The notes under the pieces: generated by a model | Database searches by the model: none | What the model saw: only the letters and a program-made list of their open reading frames with translations | What the model was told of the DNA's origin: nothing | Position numbers and translations under genes: made by a program | Shown here: piece by piece, positions 32,751 through 44,164 of the stretch | Layout of the letters: every line of letters starts with the position of its first letter | Numbering within the stretch: position 1 is the first letter of the stretch | Assembly: GCA_933210815.1 (NCBI GenBank) | Contig: OW119929.1 | Span: forward strand, 29,167,626-29,231,625 | From: Meta bourneti | Lineage: Eukaryota > Arthropoda > Arachnida > Araneae > Tetragnathidae | Direction of reading: 5' to 3' | DNA: 64,000 nucleotides

Positions 32751-34268
32751 TACACTCATGTCCAAAATTATTTTTACATGCATAAAATCACGGATTTCTC
32801 AGAAACTGTGAACTATAATTTTATGAATTTGTGTGAAATGATACATAACATCATAACACATAAATACAAAGTAAAAAATTAAGAGCACTGCATATGATAT
32901 AAAACTGTAGCATGAAACAATAAAAATGGCAATAATATGTGACAAGAAGAGTTCAGAAAAAAATAACTCAGAAAATAATTAAGGATTATGAATTTAATAT
33001 TGAATGTGATCTCCTCTGACGTGTACACACATATCATAATGTGTTTTAATGCTGGCAATAATGTTGTTAACCACAGTTTGAGGAATTAAGTTCCCCTCCT
33101 CCAGGAATGCGGTCTTCAGGGCATTTATATCACTAAGAGGAGAATGTCTCCATGCAACTGCTTTTTCAAGGTAGTCCCATAAGTTCTCTACCGGGTTCAG
33201 ATCAAGAGATTTTGCTGGCCACGGTATTCGCTCAATGACTTCACTTTCAAGGAATTCGTCAACAAGGTTTGCTCGATGTGGACGAGCATTATCGTCCATA
33301 AATAAAAAGTCAGATCCATATGCACCTCAGAAAAGTCTACATAAAGTTCTAAGACCTCATCCCGATATCTCTGGCCGGTCACAGATCCACTGTTGAAAAC
33401 GTGTAGGGACGTACGTCCATCGATCATTATCCTCCCCATACCATCACACCTGCACTACCGAAACGGTCACGTTCTATAATGTTCGAAGGAAGATTTCGCG
33501 TTCCTGACTCCCTCCAGATGTAAACACGTTTAGAATCAGATGTTAAACTAAACCTCGATTCATCAGTAAAAAGAACATGGGTCCATTGGTGTCCTGTTCT
33601 GATGTTCTTTGCACCAATTAAAGCGATCCCTCTTTTGTTGTGAAGACAGTGAAGCACATACCCTTGGCTTTCTGGCATAAAGGCCTTTTTCATTAAGCCT
33701 TCCGTATACAGTTTGCCGTGATACAACAGTTCCAGTGGCGGCTGCAACCTCTGAACTTAACTTCCTCTTACGACGGGCAGTTATTGCCAGATATCGATCT
33801 TGAGAAGCAGTTGTTATTCGTTTACGACCTTGTCCAGGCCTCCTTACAACAGTTACAAAGTTCTGAAATTGTTTCCATAGCGTAGAGAATGTATTGAAAT
33901 ATTCACACATCTCGCTGCTTCCATGATTGTCTACCCTGCTTCTAAACGCCGATAATTCGCCACTTCACAGATTCTTCCAAATGATACTTCGGAGTCATAA
34001 CAAACCATTTTGAGTTCTTACATACTGAAATTAAACGCTGTATTGCAGAAATTCACTCAGATATTCACTTTGCGCAAAGCGCTGATTCACCGACGGATGA
34101 CGTAATGCCTTGATTTGCATATCAGAAACCGTTTGATCACTTTTGATTGGATAATGCTAATTAGGCTTGTCTTTCACACATTCCCTGCAAAAATGGATTG
34201 CATCGATTGGATTTTTATGGAATATCATTATTTTTGGGTATGTAAAGATAAATTTAGACATGAGTGTA
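32751..34268 (-). mobile_element. Tc1/mariner element, decayed
   Basis: TA at 32751-32752 and 34267-34268; terminal inverted repeats start CACTCATGTC and match at about 25 of 29 positions. Length about 1.5 kb. Unrelated termini to the Tc1 copies at 1661 and 18947, so this is a separate family. Confidence 0.92.
32994..34008 (-). pseudogene. Tc1/mariner transposase, multiply broken
   Basis: The about 338-codon span of a transposase, disrupted throughout. From the probable ATG at 34008 there is an in-frame TAG within the first 30 codons. Frame changes then fall near 33910, near 33595, near 33430 and near 33305. Recognisable pieces in order: an N-terminal helix-turn-helix region (RRLEAG, EAARCV); a second DNA-binding region ending in LYARKPR; VLFTDESRF with the first catalytic Asp; VMVWGG; DDNARPH with the second Asp; and NPVENLWD with the catalytic Glu. 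The last two are 34 residues apart, so it was a DD34E enzyme. It cannot make protein and is much older than the other Tc1 copies. Confidence 0.9.
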
Positions 34269-34324
34269 TATTTGATGCATTTTGAGTTTTATGAAGTTGA
34301 TATTAAGAATCCTTTAGAGTGACA

Positions 34325-34635
34325 CCAATGACCACTGGTAGAATGGAGAACAAACACATGTTACAACTGTGAATTACTATTACAACAAACACTTGTGTGT
34401 TACAAGTATCAATTACTATTACAACATACACATGTTGCAACTATCGATTGCTATTACAACAAACACATGTTACACATATGAATTGTTATAACAACAAACA
34501 TATGCTACGTCTATCAATTACTATTACAACACACTCGTGTAGCAACTATCATTTACAATTACAACGAACAGATGTTGCGACTATCATTTACTATTACAAC
34601 AAACACATGCTACAGCTATCAATTACTAATATCAA
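34325..34635. repeat. Minisatellite, about 8 units of 34-36 bp
   Basis: Unit: CTATTACAACAAACACATG followed by TTACAACTATCAATTA, with point differences. It gives a 117-codon plus-strand frame (34397-34750) that is an artefact of the period. Confidence 0.85.
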
Positions 34636-35374
34636 CAACTATTATTATTTAATTTTTAGACACTACATAATTCTGTTATTAACTATTAATTATGGGACAG
34701 AAAAACATCCATTTCAGTTTTGTTCAGATTTATTTAAACCTGTCTACTGAAATTGAGTTAAGCTTATTTAAATCAGAACCGTTAGAAAGTTTTAATTTTT
34801 ATGATAAAATTTAATGTAAATATAATAATCTGACTCTCTCCTTTGGCTAGGACTGTGTGAATCGTGCAGAAAAACATTTATAAACACAAAAAAGTGTGCG
34901 TAATTTAACACCTGATTACCCCTAATTGATTAATTAGTAATTAACACTCACCTTTTTTCCAAATATTTTCCATAAGTGATTGATTTAATTATCTTTGAAA
35001 TAATGAATAGCCGAAGGCTAAAGGTTCCCAACATTGTGCTCGAAACAAAGTCATTTCTTACAGGCAAGCTGCAGCATAGCAAAGATACTGGTTTGGACTG
35101 AATGAACTCCGAATAATTCTGAGAATAGGGGTTGAGGAAAATTCACTCTTTTCCCTTTGTATCATGATCTTTATTCGTTTGTATTCAAGATGTTTTAGGT
35201 AGGATCATAATAAATGTACTCTAAATACAAATAAAAATCCTTAGGCCGGACGATCGACAGATCGGTTGTCGCAAGATCCCCTAGTAATTAACCCCTGGGG
35301 GGAGGTTCACGTGCATAGTTCCACACTGAAATCTGCAGTTTTCCCTACCTCACTTCCAATAAATTCTGATTTTC
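34636..35374. other. Non-coding spacer
   Basis: No gene. TTAACCCCTGGGGGGAGG at 35288 may be the worn left end of the family H element that follows. Confidence 0.4.
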
Positions 35375-35865
35375 ATGACCAATAGAATATTTTAAATGGA
35401 TTTCATTCTAAGGAGAGTTCCAATAGAATCTTTCCGACTAATTCTATTCTAAGGAAAGAACCGATACCATTCTTTCAAAGGATTTGATTCTAAGGAAAGG
35501 ACCAATAGAATCTTTTCGAATGATTATATTCTGAGTAAAAGATAAATAGAATCTTTCCAAATGAGTATATTGGTATCAAGTAAGACCAATAGAATATTTC
35601 CAGAGGGTTCAATTCTAAGGAAAGGACCAATAGAATCTCTAGAAAGGATTCAATTCGATGGTAAGATCAATGGAATTTTTTCATAGGATTCTACTCTAGG
35701 GAAAGGACCAATGGAATCCCCAAAAGATTCTACTCCATGGAATGGATTAATAGAATATTTCCAAAGGATTCAAGAATGTAAGGACCGGACCAATAAAATC
35801 TTTCAACCAACAGAGTTGGTTAGTCATTATGTGTGTTGACAGGTGAAAGGCAATACCTTGCTAGG
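35375..35865 (+). mobile_element. Family H TTAA element with about 10 tandem units
   Basis: About ten 40-45-bp units built on CCAATAGAATCTTTCCAAAG, GATTC and TATTCTAAGGAAAGGA. They are followed by the family terminus region (TTTCAACCAA, then GTGTGTTGACAGGTGAAAGG and CAATACC). Neither TTAA end is clean. Confidence 0.65.
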
Positions 35866-36126
35866 CTTGATCTCGCGACACTCAGGTTGTCGGGTGTCGG
35901 GATGGCCAAAATAAAAAGGAAGGAGGTAAACTGGCGAGGAAAACAGGCTGCCATAAGCAAAATATTGTATGGTGACCACATGGGTGATTATTTGTTTCGC
36001 CAACTCATAACCACTGCCTTATGGCATCGTATAATGAACTTTATCGCACTCAGAGATTTGGTCAAATTCAGCGGGTATAGTTTTGATTATAAATGTTTTC
36101 TAAATACTACAAATGACAAGAAACAT

Positions 36127-36235
36127 AATCCTCCAAGTGGTTTCGACGAGAAATCTCGTTCATCAAGATCTCACCAATTTTTCTAATGACGAGATATCTC
36201 GTCATTAAGATATTGCCGATTTTTCGATGATGATG
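36127..36235 (+). mobile_element. Family M, half copy
   Basis: Left terminus (ATCCTCCAAGTGGTTTCGAC) and two modules, then truncated at the TTTTCGATGATGA segment by unrelated sequence. Confidence 0.75.
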
Positions 36236-36244
36236 TTATGTGCT

Positions 36245-36300
36245 TGAAAATGTGTTTGAATACCTGTAGTATATCAGTCATGTTTGAATAAAAATATGTG
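36245..36300 (+). repeat. Dispersed repeat F, copy 1
   Basis: AATGTGTTTGAATACCTGTA and GTATATCAG followed by TGTTTGAATAAAAATATG match 43317-43372 almost exactly. Identity unknown. Confidence 0.65.
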
Positions 36301-36301
36301 T

Positions 36302-36426
36302 TTAACCCTTCAAATGGTTTCGATAAGATATCTTCCATCAAAATTTGACCAATTTTGCAAATTACGAGATCTGGTCAATATTGCTAATGACGGGATAACT
36401 CATAGAGACAGCCACCAGGAGGTTAA
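36302..36426 (+). mobile_element. Family M, short copy (125 bp)
   Basis: TTAA at 36302-36305 and 36423-36426; termini TTAACCCTTCAAATGGTTTC and ACCAGGAGGTTAA; only two or three modules inside. Confidence 0.75.
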
Positions 36427-36463
36427 ATAACTGGCATACTTTCATAATATAACGTATTTGCTA

Positions 36464-36669
36464 TTTACCCCTCCAATTATGTCCATCAAGATCTGACCAA
36501 TTTTTTTAAAGACGATATATCTCGTCAAGATATTGATGATTTGTTTCATGATGACAAGATCAAGATATGGTCAGTTTTTCTAATAACGAGATATCTGGTC
36601 TATCTGGTCTATCTGGTCAGTTTTGCCAATGACGCGATTCCTCGTCGAGACAACCACCAGGAGGGTTAA
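36464..36669 (+). mobile_element. Family M copy
   Basis: Left end decayed (TTTACCCCTCC), right end ACCAGGAGGGTTAA. Internal CTATCTGGT is repeated three times at 36593-36617. Confidence 0.75.
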
Positions 36670-36784
36670 TAGACAGATTAGTTAGCTTTCACGTAGGATG
36701 ACGGACGTTGGGGAAGAGAGAACTTCTTTCAACTTTCACATACGCATGGAATGTTTAAGAGGATGTTTAAGGGGATGCAGTCAA

Positions 36785-36962
36785 TTAACCCTCCAAGAGA
36801 TTTCGACGAGGTATCTCGTCAATAAAGATCTGGCCGATTTTTTGACGATGACGAGATCAAGATCTGGTCAGACTTTTGATGATTAAACATCCCTTTCATC
36901 AAGATCTGGTCAGTTTTACTAATGGCAAGATTCTTTGTCAAGACAACCACCAGGAGGGTTAA
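36785..36962 (+). mobile_element. Family M copy
   Basis: TTAA at 36785-36788 and 36959-36962 with good termini (TTAACCCTCCAAGAG and ACCAGGAGGGTTAA). Fourth copy in the same orientation within 840 bp. Confidence 0.8.
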
Positions 36963-36989
36963 CAATTGAATTTTTTAAAAGACAATATC

Positions 36990-37190
36990 ATTAAGGATGG
37001 AGAAATGGAGGATGTTGGGAGCTACAATAGCAGCTGAGGAAGTGAGTAATAAGCGCGTAGTGATGACTCATTAAAAGCAGTTCACAAATAGGCCTTGAAC
37101 ATCATGACAAAGATTTAATATCAACATATTTGGGGTTGTACCTCACATAGATTTGTCAGGAATTAGCTGATGTTGAATTATTATTAATCG
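36990..37190 (+). repeat. Dispersed repeat D, copy 1
   Basis: Aligns with the reverse complement of 56716-56910: GAGGAAGTGAGTAATAAGC, TTAAAAGCAGTTCAC, ATATTTGGGGTTG and TTTGTCAGGAATT. No coding signal. Confidence 0.75.
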
Positions 37191-39026
37191 ATGCCTGGGA
37201 ACTAGAGCGAGACATGGGAAAAGCTTTAATAAATTGGATCTATTAAAGAGAAGTGATTTCTGGATTCCATTTACATGCATACAGTGTGCATTTATTCTAC
37301 AGAAAGTAAGTGTATTTGTTCCTATATTTGTATTCGCGGGCTCTTTTGACCAATTATCTTAGTAGAGGTAGCAAATCAAGACGCAATATTTTCATGTACT
37401 AACTGCTATACTTTCTAATAAACTTGAACAGATATATTTTTGAATAAAATTTAGAAAATTTGAAGGTATATTTAAATATTGTTTTTAAAAAAATTGGTAG
37501 GTTGTATCGAGTACAGTTTGTTATTAATATTGGAGTATAATTTTATTGATTAAAGGCCGGTGAATGTAGCGTAATTCTGTAGCTTTCGAATGACACCACT
37601 TACGCAGTCCTTACTCCACGCAATTCAAAGTTACACTGGCCCAAAGCTCGCCCAGCACCGTATAATTTCGACATATTGCGGACCCCCTCCCCGCTTTCAG
37701 TGTGTTTGGACACTCGAGCCGAATGTCATGCCAGGTACAAACATCCTTTATCTACACGACGCTATATTTATCTTCTGGATGTTTCTTCTAGTTCTGAAAT
37801 CATAAGACAAAATATTGTACCGCTATGCTTTTCATGGTCCCCCAGTACTGTTCGATTTTTAAAGACGTATTCACGTTAAAAATATTCTTTTAGTTACTTA
37901 GTATAAAATGCAAGGTAATTCGACCTTAGACTACAAAATCAAATCAAGATAATAACCTTCTGCATAATTGTCACTGAACAAGCTTGCATTACGAGGAACA
38001 ACAATGGTTGATTAGTTTGTCTCTTTACTGTGAATCTTTGCAACACGAGTGCTAATTAGACTGAGTAATACGGGTTAAATTGGATCTCGAACCACTACAA
38101 ACATGTATGCCAAAACGAGAATTCGAACCTTGAGCCTGTTGAATCGTTCCGAACTTTTAGCACTTTAACAAGTTTATTCGGGGTATTACCAACTCATTTA
38201 ACATGTATCGGCTAGGCATCTAACAAAATAGCCAGTTTTGTATATTACCAAAGATAGCCTCGAACAACTTTCGGTGTACAACTTGCACTTTCGCCGAGTG
38301 AAAGCGATATTTTTCTCGAGCAAATGGAGTTGCAGGTTGGATGAAAAGAGTTGGAAGACCTGGACTTGACAGTTGAGGGGAGAGAACTCCCTGCCTTAAT
38401 TCATTTACTCGCTCGTTTTGCTAATGGAAGGCGTCTTTGTTGTTCACCCCTTTCTCGCAGACGGCGCAGAGTTTCCGTGAATTGAATTCCAAATGGAAGA
38501 CAAAAGCCGAAAACTCGATGGCCTGGCTTGAGCAAGATTTTCTTTTGTCCCATCTTGTTTGTTGGAGGGAGTTTTCGAGAACGCCAAACAGTTTTTTCCC
38601 CTATAAAAATAATTCTCAATCTCTCGGACGAAGAAACAAATTCTTATTTTATTGTCTTCGTAGGCTTCTAATACTTTCTTCCCGTGCTTCGAAATATCAA
38701 TTCGCTGGGTAAGGAAGTATTTCTTCGGGCTCAGCGAATTCTAGTTTGGGGTTTCGGTGCTTTGATAAAACGGAATAAAACAGTTTGTTTAAAAATTACA
38801 ATCTGTTAGAACTTGTGTCGTAGAATTGTCTCGTAAGGGGTTGAGCACATGTTTCGTATCTTCTCCGGAAAAGTGACCCAACTCAAAAGAAAAATTAAAG
38901 TAGCAATGACTTCGATTGCGCTCCGATATGTCATGGAAATAAAAATCAGGAAATATGCTGTACAATTTTAATAAAGGTACAAGTCAAGCCAATTCTTCAA
39001 ATTTCAAATCGAGAAGTAAATTATTC
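37191..39026. other. Non-coding spacer, nothing recognised
   Basis: A moderately G+C-rich patch at 37585-37740 (GGACCCCCTCCCCGC) and another at 38430-38620 carry 70-90-codon frames with no recognisable product. I cannot exclude a small exon. Confidence 0.4.
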
Positions 39027-39221
39027 TTAACCCTCTGAGCGTCACGAGATTTCCAAGTTGTGTACTAATACTTTCCCCCACAACAGATATAATGATCAAA
39101 TAACCACATCTGTTAGTTAAGAGAATCATAGGAAGGATTTTATTGGTCAAGAAGGTCTAAGCTGATCATAAGTCCTGCAGAGAAGACTATAAGTTATAGA
39201 ACGGGTATAAGAGAGGGTTAA
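39027..39221 (-). mobile_element. Family H TTAA element, internal-deletion form
   Basis: TTAACCCTCTGAG on the left and AGAGAGGGTTAA on the right, TTAA at 39027-39030 and 39218-39221. The interior matches both arms of family H (GAGATTTCCAAGT, TTTTATTGGTC) but the tandem array is missing, leaving 195 bp. Confidence 0.7.
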
Positions 39222-39674
39222 ATATTTCAATTTTCTATTGATACTTCTTACAATTCACTTTTCTCAAGAAGGTATGATTTCTATATCCGGGTTTTAGTAA
39301 AAAAGTCGTTTATATTCAAGCTCATTGAAAAACGCTTATACAAATTCATATGTGGTTTTCTAAAAATAAGCGACACATTGAAGAAATTGGCTGTTGTAAA
39401 CATAAATTACTTCCATTATCACTGCAAAATAATTTTTTATTGCAAGTACTGGGAAAGCAATTTTAGCACACTATATTGTAGTCGGAAAATTATCCAAAAT
39501 AAGCCATTCGAAAAATTCAGTTTCACTGTTTTTACCAAAAATTATTTTTGAGTTGGGAAGTGGAAATATTAAATATTAATGATCCATAAATTAAGCAATC
39601 TATAAGCATCTAACGTATGCAGTAACTACCCATATAGGTTCTATTTGAATTGAAATGGTTTTACTTTTGTTATT
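39222..39674. other. Non-coding spacer, nothing recognised
   Basis: A+T-rich; no supported feature. Confidence 0.5.
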
Positions 39675-39869
39675 TTAACCCTACAAGATATCTCATGCAT
39701 AAAGATCTGATCAATTTTGCTAGCGACATGTCTCATCATAAAGATATTGTCGATTATTTGATGATGAAGAGATCAAAATCTGGTCAGTTTTTTCCATTGA
39801 AGATGTACATCAAGATCTGGTCAGTTTTGCTAATGACGAGGTACTTCGAAGCAATACCAGGTGGGTTAA
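39675..39869 (+). mobile_element. Family M copy
   Basis: TTAA at 39675-39678 and 39866-39869. The left terminus is shortened (TTAACCCTACAAG) and the right decayed (ACCAGGTGGGTTAA). Modules AAGATCTGATCA, GATATTGTCGA and ATCTGGTCAG are recognisable. Confidence 0.7.
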
Positions 39870-40175
39870 ATCAACATTTTGGTATCAATGTTTCTTTTTT
39901 TTTGAAATGTTACAGATAACGTCTTTGTTCATCTGCATTTTGAAGTGTTATTTGAAGTGGAAATCAACAGTACTATACAAAGAAGCTATACAGGATTTGC
40001 ATAAGTCTGATAGATGGGATACTAAGAGATATCGAGCATAAATAACAATACATAAATCTATTCTGTCATTATTACACTTACTTTTGTTTTCGAAAACACT
40101 AAAAAGGAAGAAAATCTGATAAAATTGATAAAAACTCATTCTAATTTATATAGCACATACATGTATGAAAACGAG

Positions 40176-40312
40176 TCATGGATGGTCGGGGCCATATTTG
40201 GGCAAGCTGTGCCAAACAACGTCAGTACATGGACACAAGAAAAGTTTCACTGACAAGGAAGAGAGAAATCCTCCCAGGGAGAAGTCAAACGTCGAGGCAA
40301 TCATGAGTCTTG
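40176..40312 (-). mobile_element. SINE family B, partial
   Basis: Stem-loop remnant (GGGGCCATATTTGGGCAAGC) and body (AAAGTTTCACTGACAAGGAA, GAGAGAAATCCTCCCAGGGA); the tRNA-like head is gone. Confidence 0.7.
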
Positions 40313-41933
40313 TGGTAAACAGAAAAGTTAGAGGCGTGGTATATGATTTAAAAATAATTACAAATCAAGATTATTTAAGTGTTTCCAATTTTATCACGCA
40401 ACTTATTAAAAAGTTAGACAGAAAAGATGTAAAGGATATAAATAAAGGATTGAATCCCAAATAAAGTAGAATCTAAGTGACGAGATTTTTCGTGAGAAAT
40501 TTTTTTCATCTTATTCTCGAGTCGAGGCGTAGACTAAATTTTTACTTCCTCTTGTCTGCAAAAGTTGTTCCAAGAAGGGTTGAAGAAGAAAAATTAAGCG
40601 CAATAGAATATGCAATTAAAATTCGTTCTTTATCGAAGTTTCTTTTGGACCCCTCGATAAGATGAATAGCCTTTGAATATCCTTAAAAGGAGGAAGGCTG
40701 CCATCTTCTCTTTCGAACAAGATTTAAAATCTCGGGCCAGCTTTAGTCTTTTTAGATGCAAATTGCTTCCTAAACTTTGCTGCTTTTTTTCTGCTAGGGG
40801 GAGAGCTTTTTTTCATTGTTTTGTCTGGAGTTTGTTTCGGTTCCGGTGTTATATATCAGATAATTTATTTTGATAAAAGAGAGATATCCAGCTTGGCTTC
40901 TTTTCTAAACGATGTTCGGATTCAACGAGTCTCAAAAGCTTTGTAACGTTCGAAAAGAAATAAAATATGCGAGATGTTAGGAGAAAAAGTAAAGGAAATA
41001 ACTTTTAAATCGATTCGAATGTTTTTTTCATCAGTCGAATAATTTTTACCCTGCGCTGCAGTTTTTACTTTTTTGTTCTTTGTTTTAGTCATTTTCAGTT
41101 GTGGATGACATTAACTGCCCTCAGACAAATGGACTCGAAATTGTGTTTGGTGTTGTTTTTTGTAATGTTTTTTGTTACACTATAACAAAATAAAAATTCC
41201 CGAGCCACCTCTTAGGGAAAAGGTGAAAAAAAGGAAAGGGAAAATAGTCAAGGTTTTGTTTTGTTCGATGCCTGGAGGGTTTTGACACTACAGCGATCCC
41301 AAACCGCGTTAGGTTGAAAAAAATGTCGAATGTTTGTAAGAAATGCATTTATTTGTATTTCGTTTCTTACCGAAAAACCTCTGGTGTTTTTCAGCTTAAA
41401 TCCTACGGTCTTCAATTATTCACGACCTGGACCTTTTACCAACCTAATTACGAGTTTATTCAGGCTTGTATGTGGATATTTTTATTTCTAATTGAACTTC
41501 TCTTTGAACAAAACGAAATACACACTTTCCGTTTTGGAACTAGCGTTTCAATTCAATTGTTATTTAAAGTACCGTTCGAAAATTACCTCTATTTGAACCA
41601 CTTACATTAAACGTAAAACTAAATACCGAGAGACATGATAAGTGACTAGAAGAATCACTAAATTTAATTTGTTCTCTATGATATGGACATTTTTCTCTAA
41701 ATAAATTTTTCTCCACAAAATATTCTCCATTATATCATCTTTCCACATAAAATACGACGGTAAGGAAGCAGATGATAATTTATATTTAAAAACCCCACGG
41801 GATCAAGTCATGTCCTCTCTTCTTTTTAACATGTTCTTCTCATAATTATCTTACACATTCTCAAATAAAAACAAATGTAAGTATTTTGTTGTTCTTTAAA
41901 AAGGAATAGGTATGTTGGAGACTGCTTTAATAT
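40313..41933. other. Non-coding spacer, nothing recognised
   Basis: Several 60-100-codon frames, poly-T runs and no recognisable protein. Confidence 0.45.
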
Positions 41934-42260
41934 CTCTCTATATAAAAATGGAGTGTTTGTGCATTGAATATTTTCATACCATTTCAAGTTACTTATCCGT
42001 TGTGGGTCCTAATGCAAAATCAGTGGTTTCCTTTTTTGGTGTCTGTGTGTACCCGTACTACAGCTGGGTATATTTTCATGAAATTTTGCACACTGTTAGT
42101 ACTCACTTTCATTTAGTGACTGAACTACATTGTGTCGATCTATATGTTCATCGTCCCGTTTCATGTCTGTTTTGTTTTTGTGTGTTTGTGCGAGTATCAC
42201 CTAAGTTTTATTCCATATATTTCCATAAAACTTTATACATATTAGAAAACATCTTAATTT
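41934..42260 (+). mobile_element. Possible Helitron-like 5' region
   Basis: TCTCTATATAAAAATGGAGT opens the segment, followed by TGTTTGTGCATTGAATATTT and CATGAAATTTTGCACAC, phrases I associate with arthropod Helitron ends. The first 130 bp recur at 46350-46480. No helicase frame, hairpin or CTRR end was located here, so the class is tentative. A 116-codon frame runs through it. Confidence 0.4.
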
Positions 42261-42789
42261 AGTGAATACATTATTTGAATTTATTTTGCTTAAATATTTA
42301 AGAAATTCTAATGCTAAAACATCTGAGTAACTATACTTAAATCAAGCATAATTTGGTAGTATGGGATAAACTGGAATGCATTTTGAGCATCGTGTTACTT
42401 GGATTGTTTTGCCAGTACTGTTGAAAAAGCAATTATTTTTCCAAAAATTATTTCTAAAAAGGATTGAATTTGAGCTGCATGCAAGTTAAAATAATGTTAA
42501 AATAATCTGAGACAGAACTTTTGAAATATTAAAAAATTCTTTGTGGTGGTAAAATAGAAGGTAAATGTTGCCTACTTTACGAGTTTAAGCTATATTTAAG
42601 CAACTTATTACATGTGTTAAAAGTTTGTCGAAAACATTGATTTTCTTAAACAAAACGCTATCAAATCGACCCATCTTTTTTTGGAAAGGAGTAATCGGCT
42701 ACCTTTTCTTCATAGAAATTATAACAATGTTGAAAAGGTGTTAACAAATTATTTTCCTGACTCTTAAATGTTAACATTTTTCAATAAAA
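42261..42789. other. Non-coding spacer
   Basis: A+T-rich; nothing recognised. Confidence 0.5.
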
Positions 42790-43320
42790 GGATTGGATTT
42801 TGGGGTTTTATGGCGCAAGATTCAAAAGCGGACAAGATGCGCCAAACTTAATGCAGAATATCACACAATAAAAGTTCATAACATTTAAAAATCAAGTCCA
42901 AGGCAAAGATAAAAGTAGATTTAAAAGATGTAAAATGTATAGATAAAAATAAAAGTATTCAATCATATTATAAAAGAAAACCATCCTATGCAGCATAATC
43001 AATGAAACTGGAGAACTTAATTTAGATATGTATAAAATTTTGAGTGTGAAATTTAAAAGATGGAAAATATTAGATGAGGTTTAAAAAGCCAAATGAAAAT
43101 AAAAACGTGAAAAGGTTTGAATGGGGATTTTCCCCAATCAAATCTCGCAGATTTAAAATTGTGCTTTTAAAAAATTTGATGCGTTAATTAAAAACAGGAC
43201 AAACAATTAAAATGTGTTTCTTTGAAAGAGAAAAGTGATTATTCTGATAAATTTTTCAACCTACAGTTAACAGTTCAACCAGAGTTGGGTCAGGTGATTC
43301 TGCTAGTTTAACATAAAAAT
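42790..43320 (-). mobile_element. 5'-truncated LINE, second copy
   Basis: On the minus strand: decayed ORF2 C-terminus, stop at 43070-43072, a long 3' UTR and the TGGCGCATCTTG...CTTGCGCCATAAAACCCC stem-loop at its end. It belongs to the same LINE group as 4603-5096 but to a different subfamily (loop sequence and UTR differ). Confidence 0.72.
43070..43310 (-). pseudogene. LINE ORF2 C-terminal remnant
   Basis: In the frame ending at the TAA (43070-43072) the residues LRDLIGENPHSNLFTF precede the stop and align with LTDLLMDPHHKNLFLF of the 4760 fragment. Upstream, KHILIVCPVFN aligns with its KHILTECRNFN, the zinc-binding CCHC-like region. In-frame stops interrupt the frame upstream of the tail and within the finger region, so the copy is dead. 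The paired conservation of this short C-terminus in two otherwise diverged insertions is the main evidence that both are LINE coding remnants and not chance frames. Confidence 0.7.
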
Positions 43321-43372
43321 GTGTTTGAATACCTATAGTATATCAGACAATGTTTGAATGAAAATATGTTTT
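43317..43372 (+). repeat. Dispersed repeat F, copy 2
   Basis: Matches 36245-36300. Abuts the 5' side of the LINE remnant, so it may be part of a longer element. Confidence 0.6.
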
Positions 43373-43868
43373 TTAAAAGAATAACTAAACACTTTTAAAA
43401 AATTGAAAATTTTAAACAATTTTGTAAATTATATGCTCTGCAAATCGCCTCCTATTTGCAAAATACATAATTTTAATACTCTCACATTATCATTGTCTAA
43501 AACAATCATTGAAGATTTGGTATTTAAGTAAATTACTTTTTGAATATGAAAATAAATTGTGCAAGCATCTGCTCAAATTTTGCTTAAAAACACTACCCGT
43601 GTGTTCATTTTCATTTTATTTTTATGAAAAAACCCCGATGATTACGATTGTTAAACATGAATATTGTAAATCACAAAATATTCCAAGCGAATTCACATGA
43701 ATTAAAAAAAGCCTTTCGAGTTTGAATTTTTCGTAAACATTGGATGAATGATGGACCAGAAAAAGCAGTTGAAAGCTTATGGGTATAATGGACGAGAGTA
43801 CCATAACAGTTGTCATGACAGGCTCTAAAATTTTCCATTTATTAACTTTATACGCATAAACAGTTAGC
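43373..43868. other. Non-coding spacer
   Basis: Nothing recognised. Confidence 0.5.
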
Positions 43869-43944
43869 AGGCTAGTTGAATTAACGTCACGCTGGAGCAA
43901 CATAACGGGCTATTGGTGAAGGTGCCGGAATCAATCTCGAAATC
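43869..43944 (-). mobile_element. SINE family A, 3' fragment
   Basis: GTTGAATTAACGTCACGCTG, then GAGCAACATAACGGGCTATT and CGGAATCAATCTCG: the 3' end of SINE A in reverse. The tail is reduced to CTAGTTG. Confidence 0.75.
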
Positions 43945-44015
43945 TAAACAATTAAGAACATTGAAACAACAATTGAACAATTAAGAACATTGAACAACAA
44001 TTAAGAACATTGAAA
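43945..44015. repeat. Short minisatellite
   Basis: ACAATTAAGAACATTGAA occurs three times, with spacers of 10-12 bp. Confidence 0.85.
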
Positions 44016-44164
44016 CTACTTCACGTTAATATTCTTTCTTGCCTCTTTATTGTCCTCTCACTTTGATTCAGCCAATCTTATCAGTTTCCCACGGTGTTTC
44101 AATTTGAGATTTGTGCGTCATTTGCGAAATTATCTTTACTCATCTTACACACATGTGACGTCTC

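Noticed and set aside
34397..34750. 117-codon plus-strand frame
   Set aside because: A periodic translation of the minisatellite, not a gene.
41912..42262. 116-codon plus-strand frame
   Set aside because: It lies within the Helitron-like repeat; the related segment at 46350 does not keep the frame.
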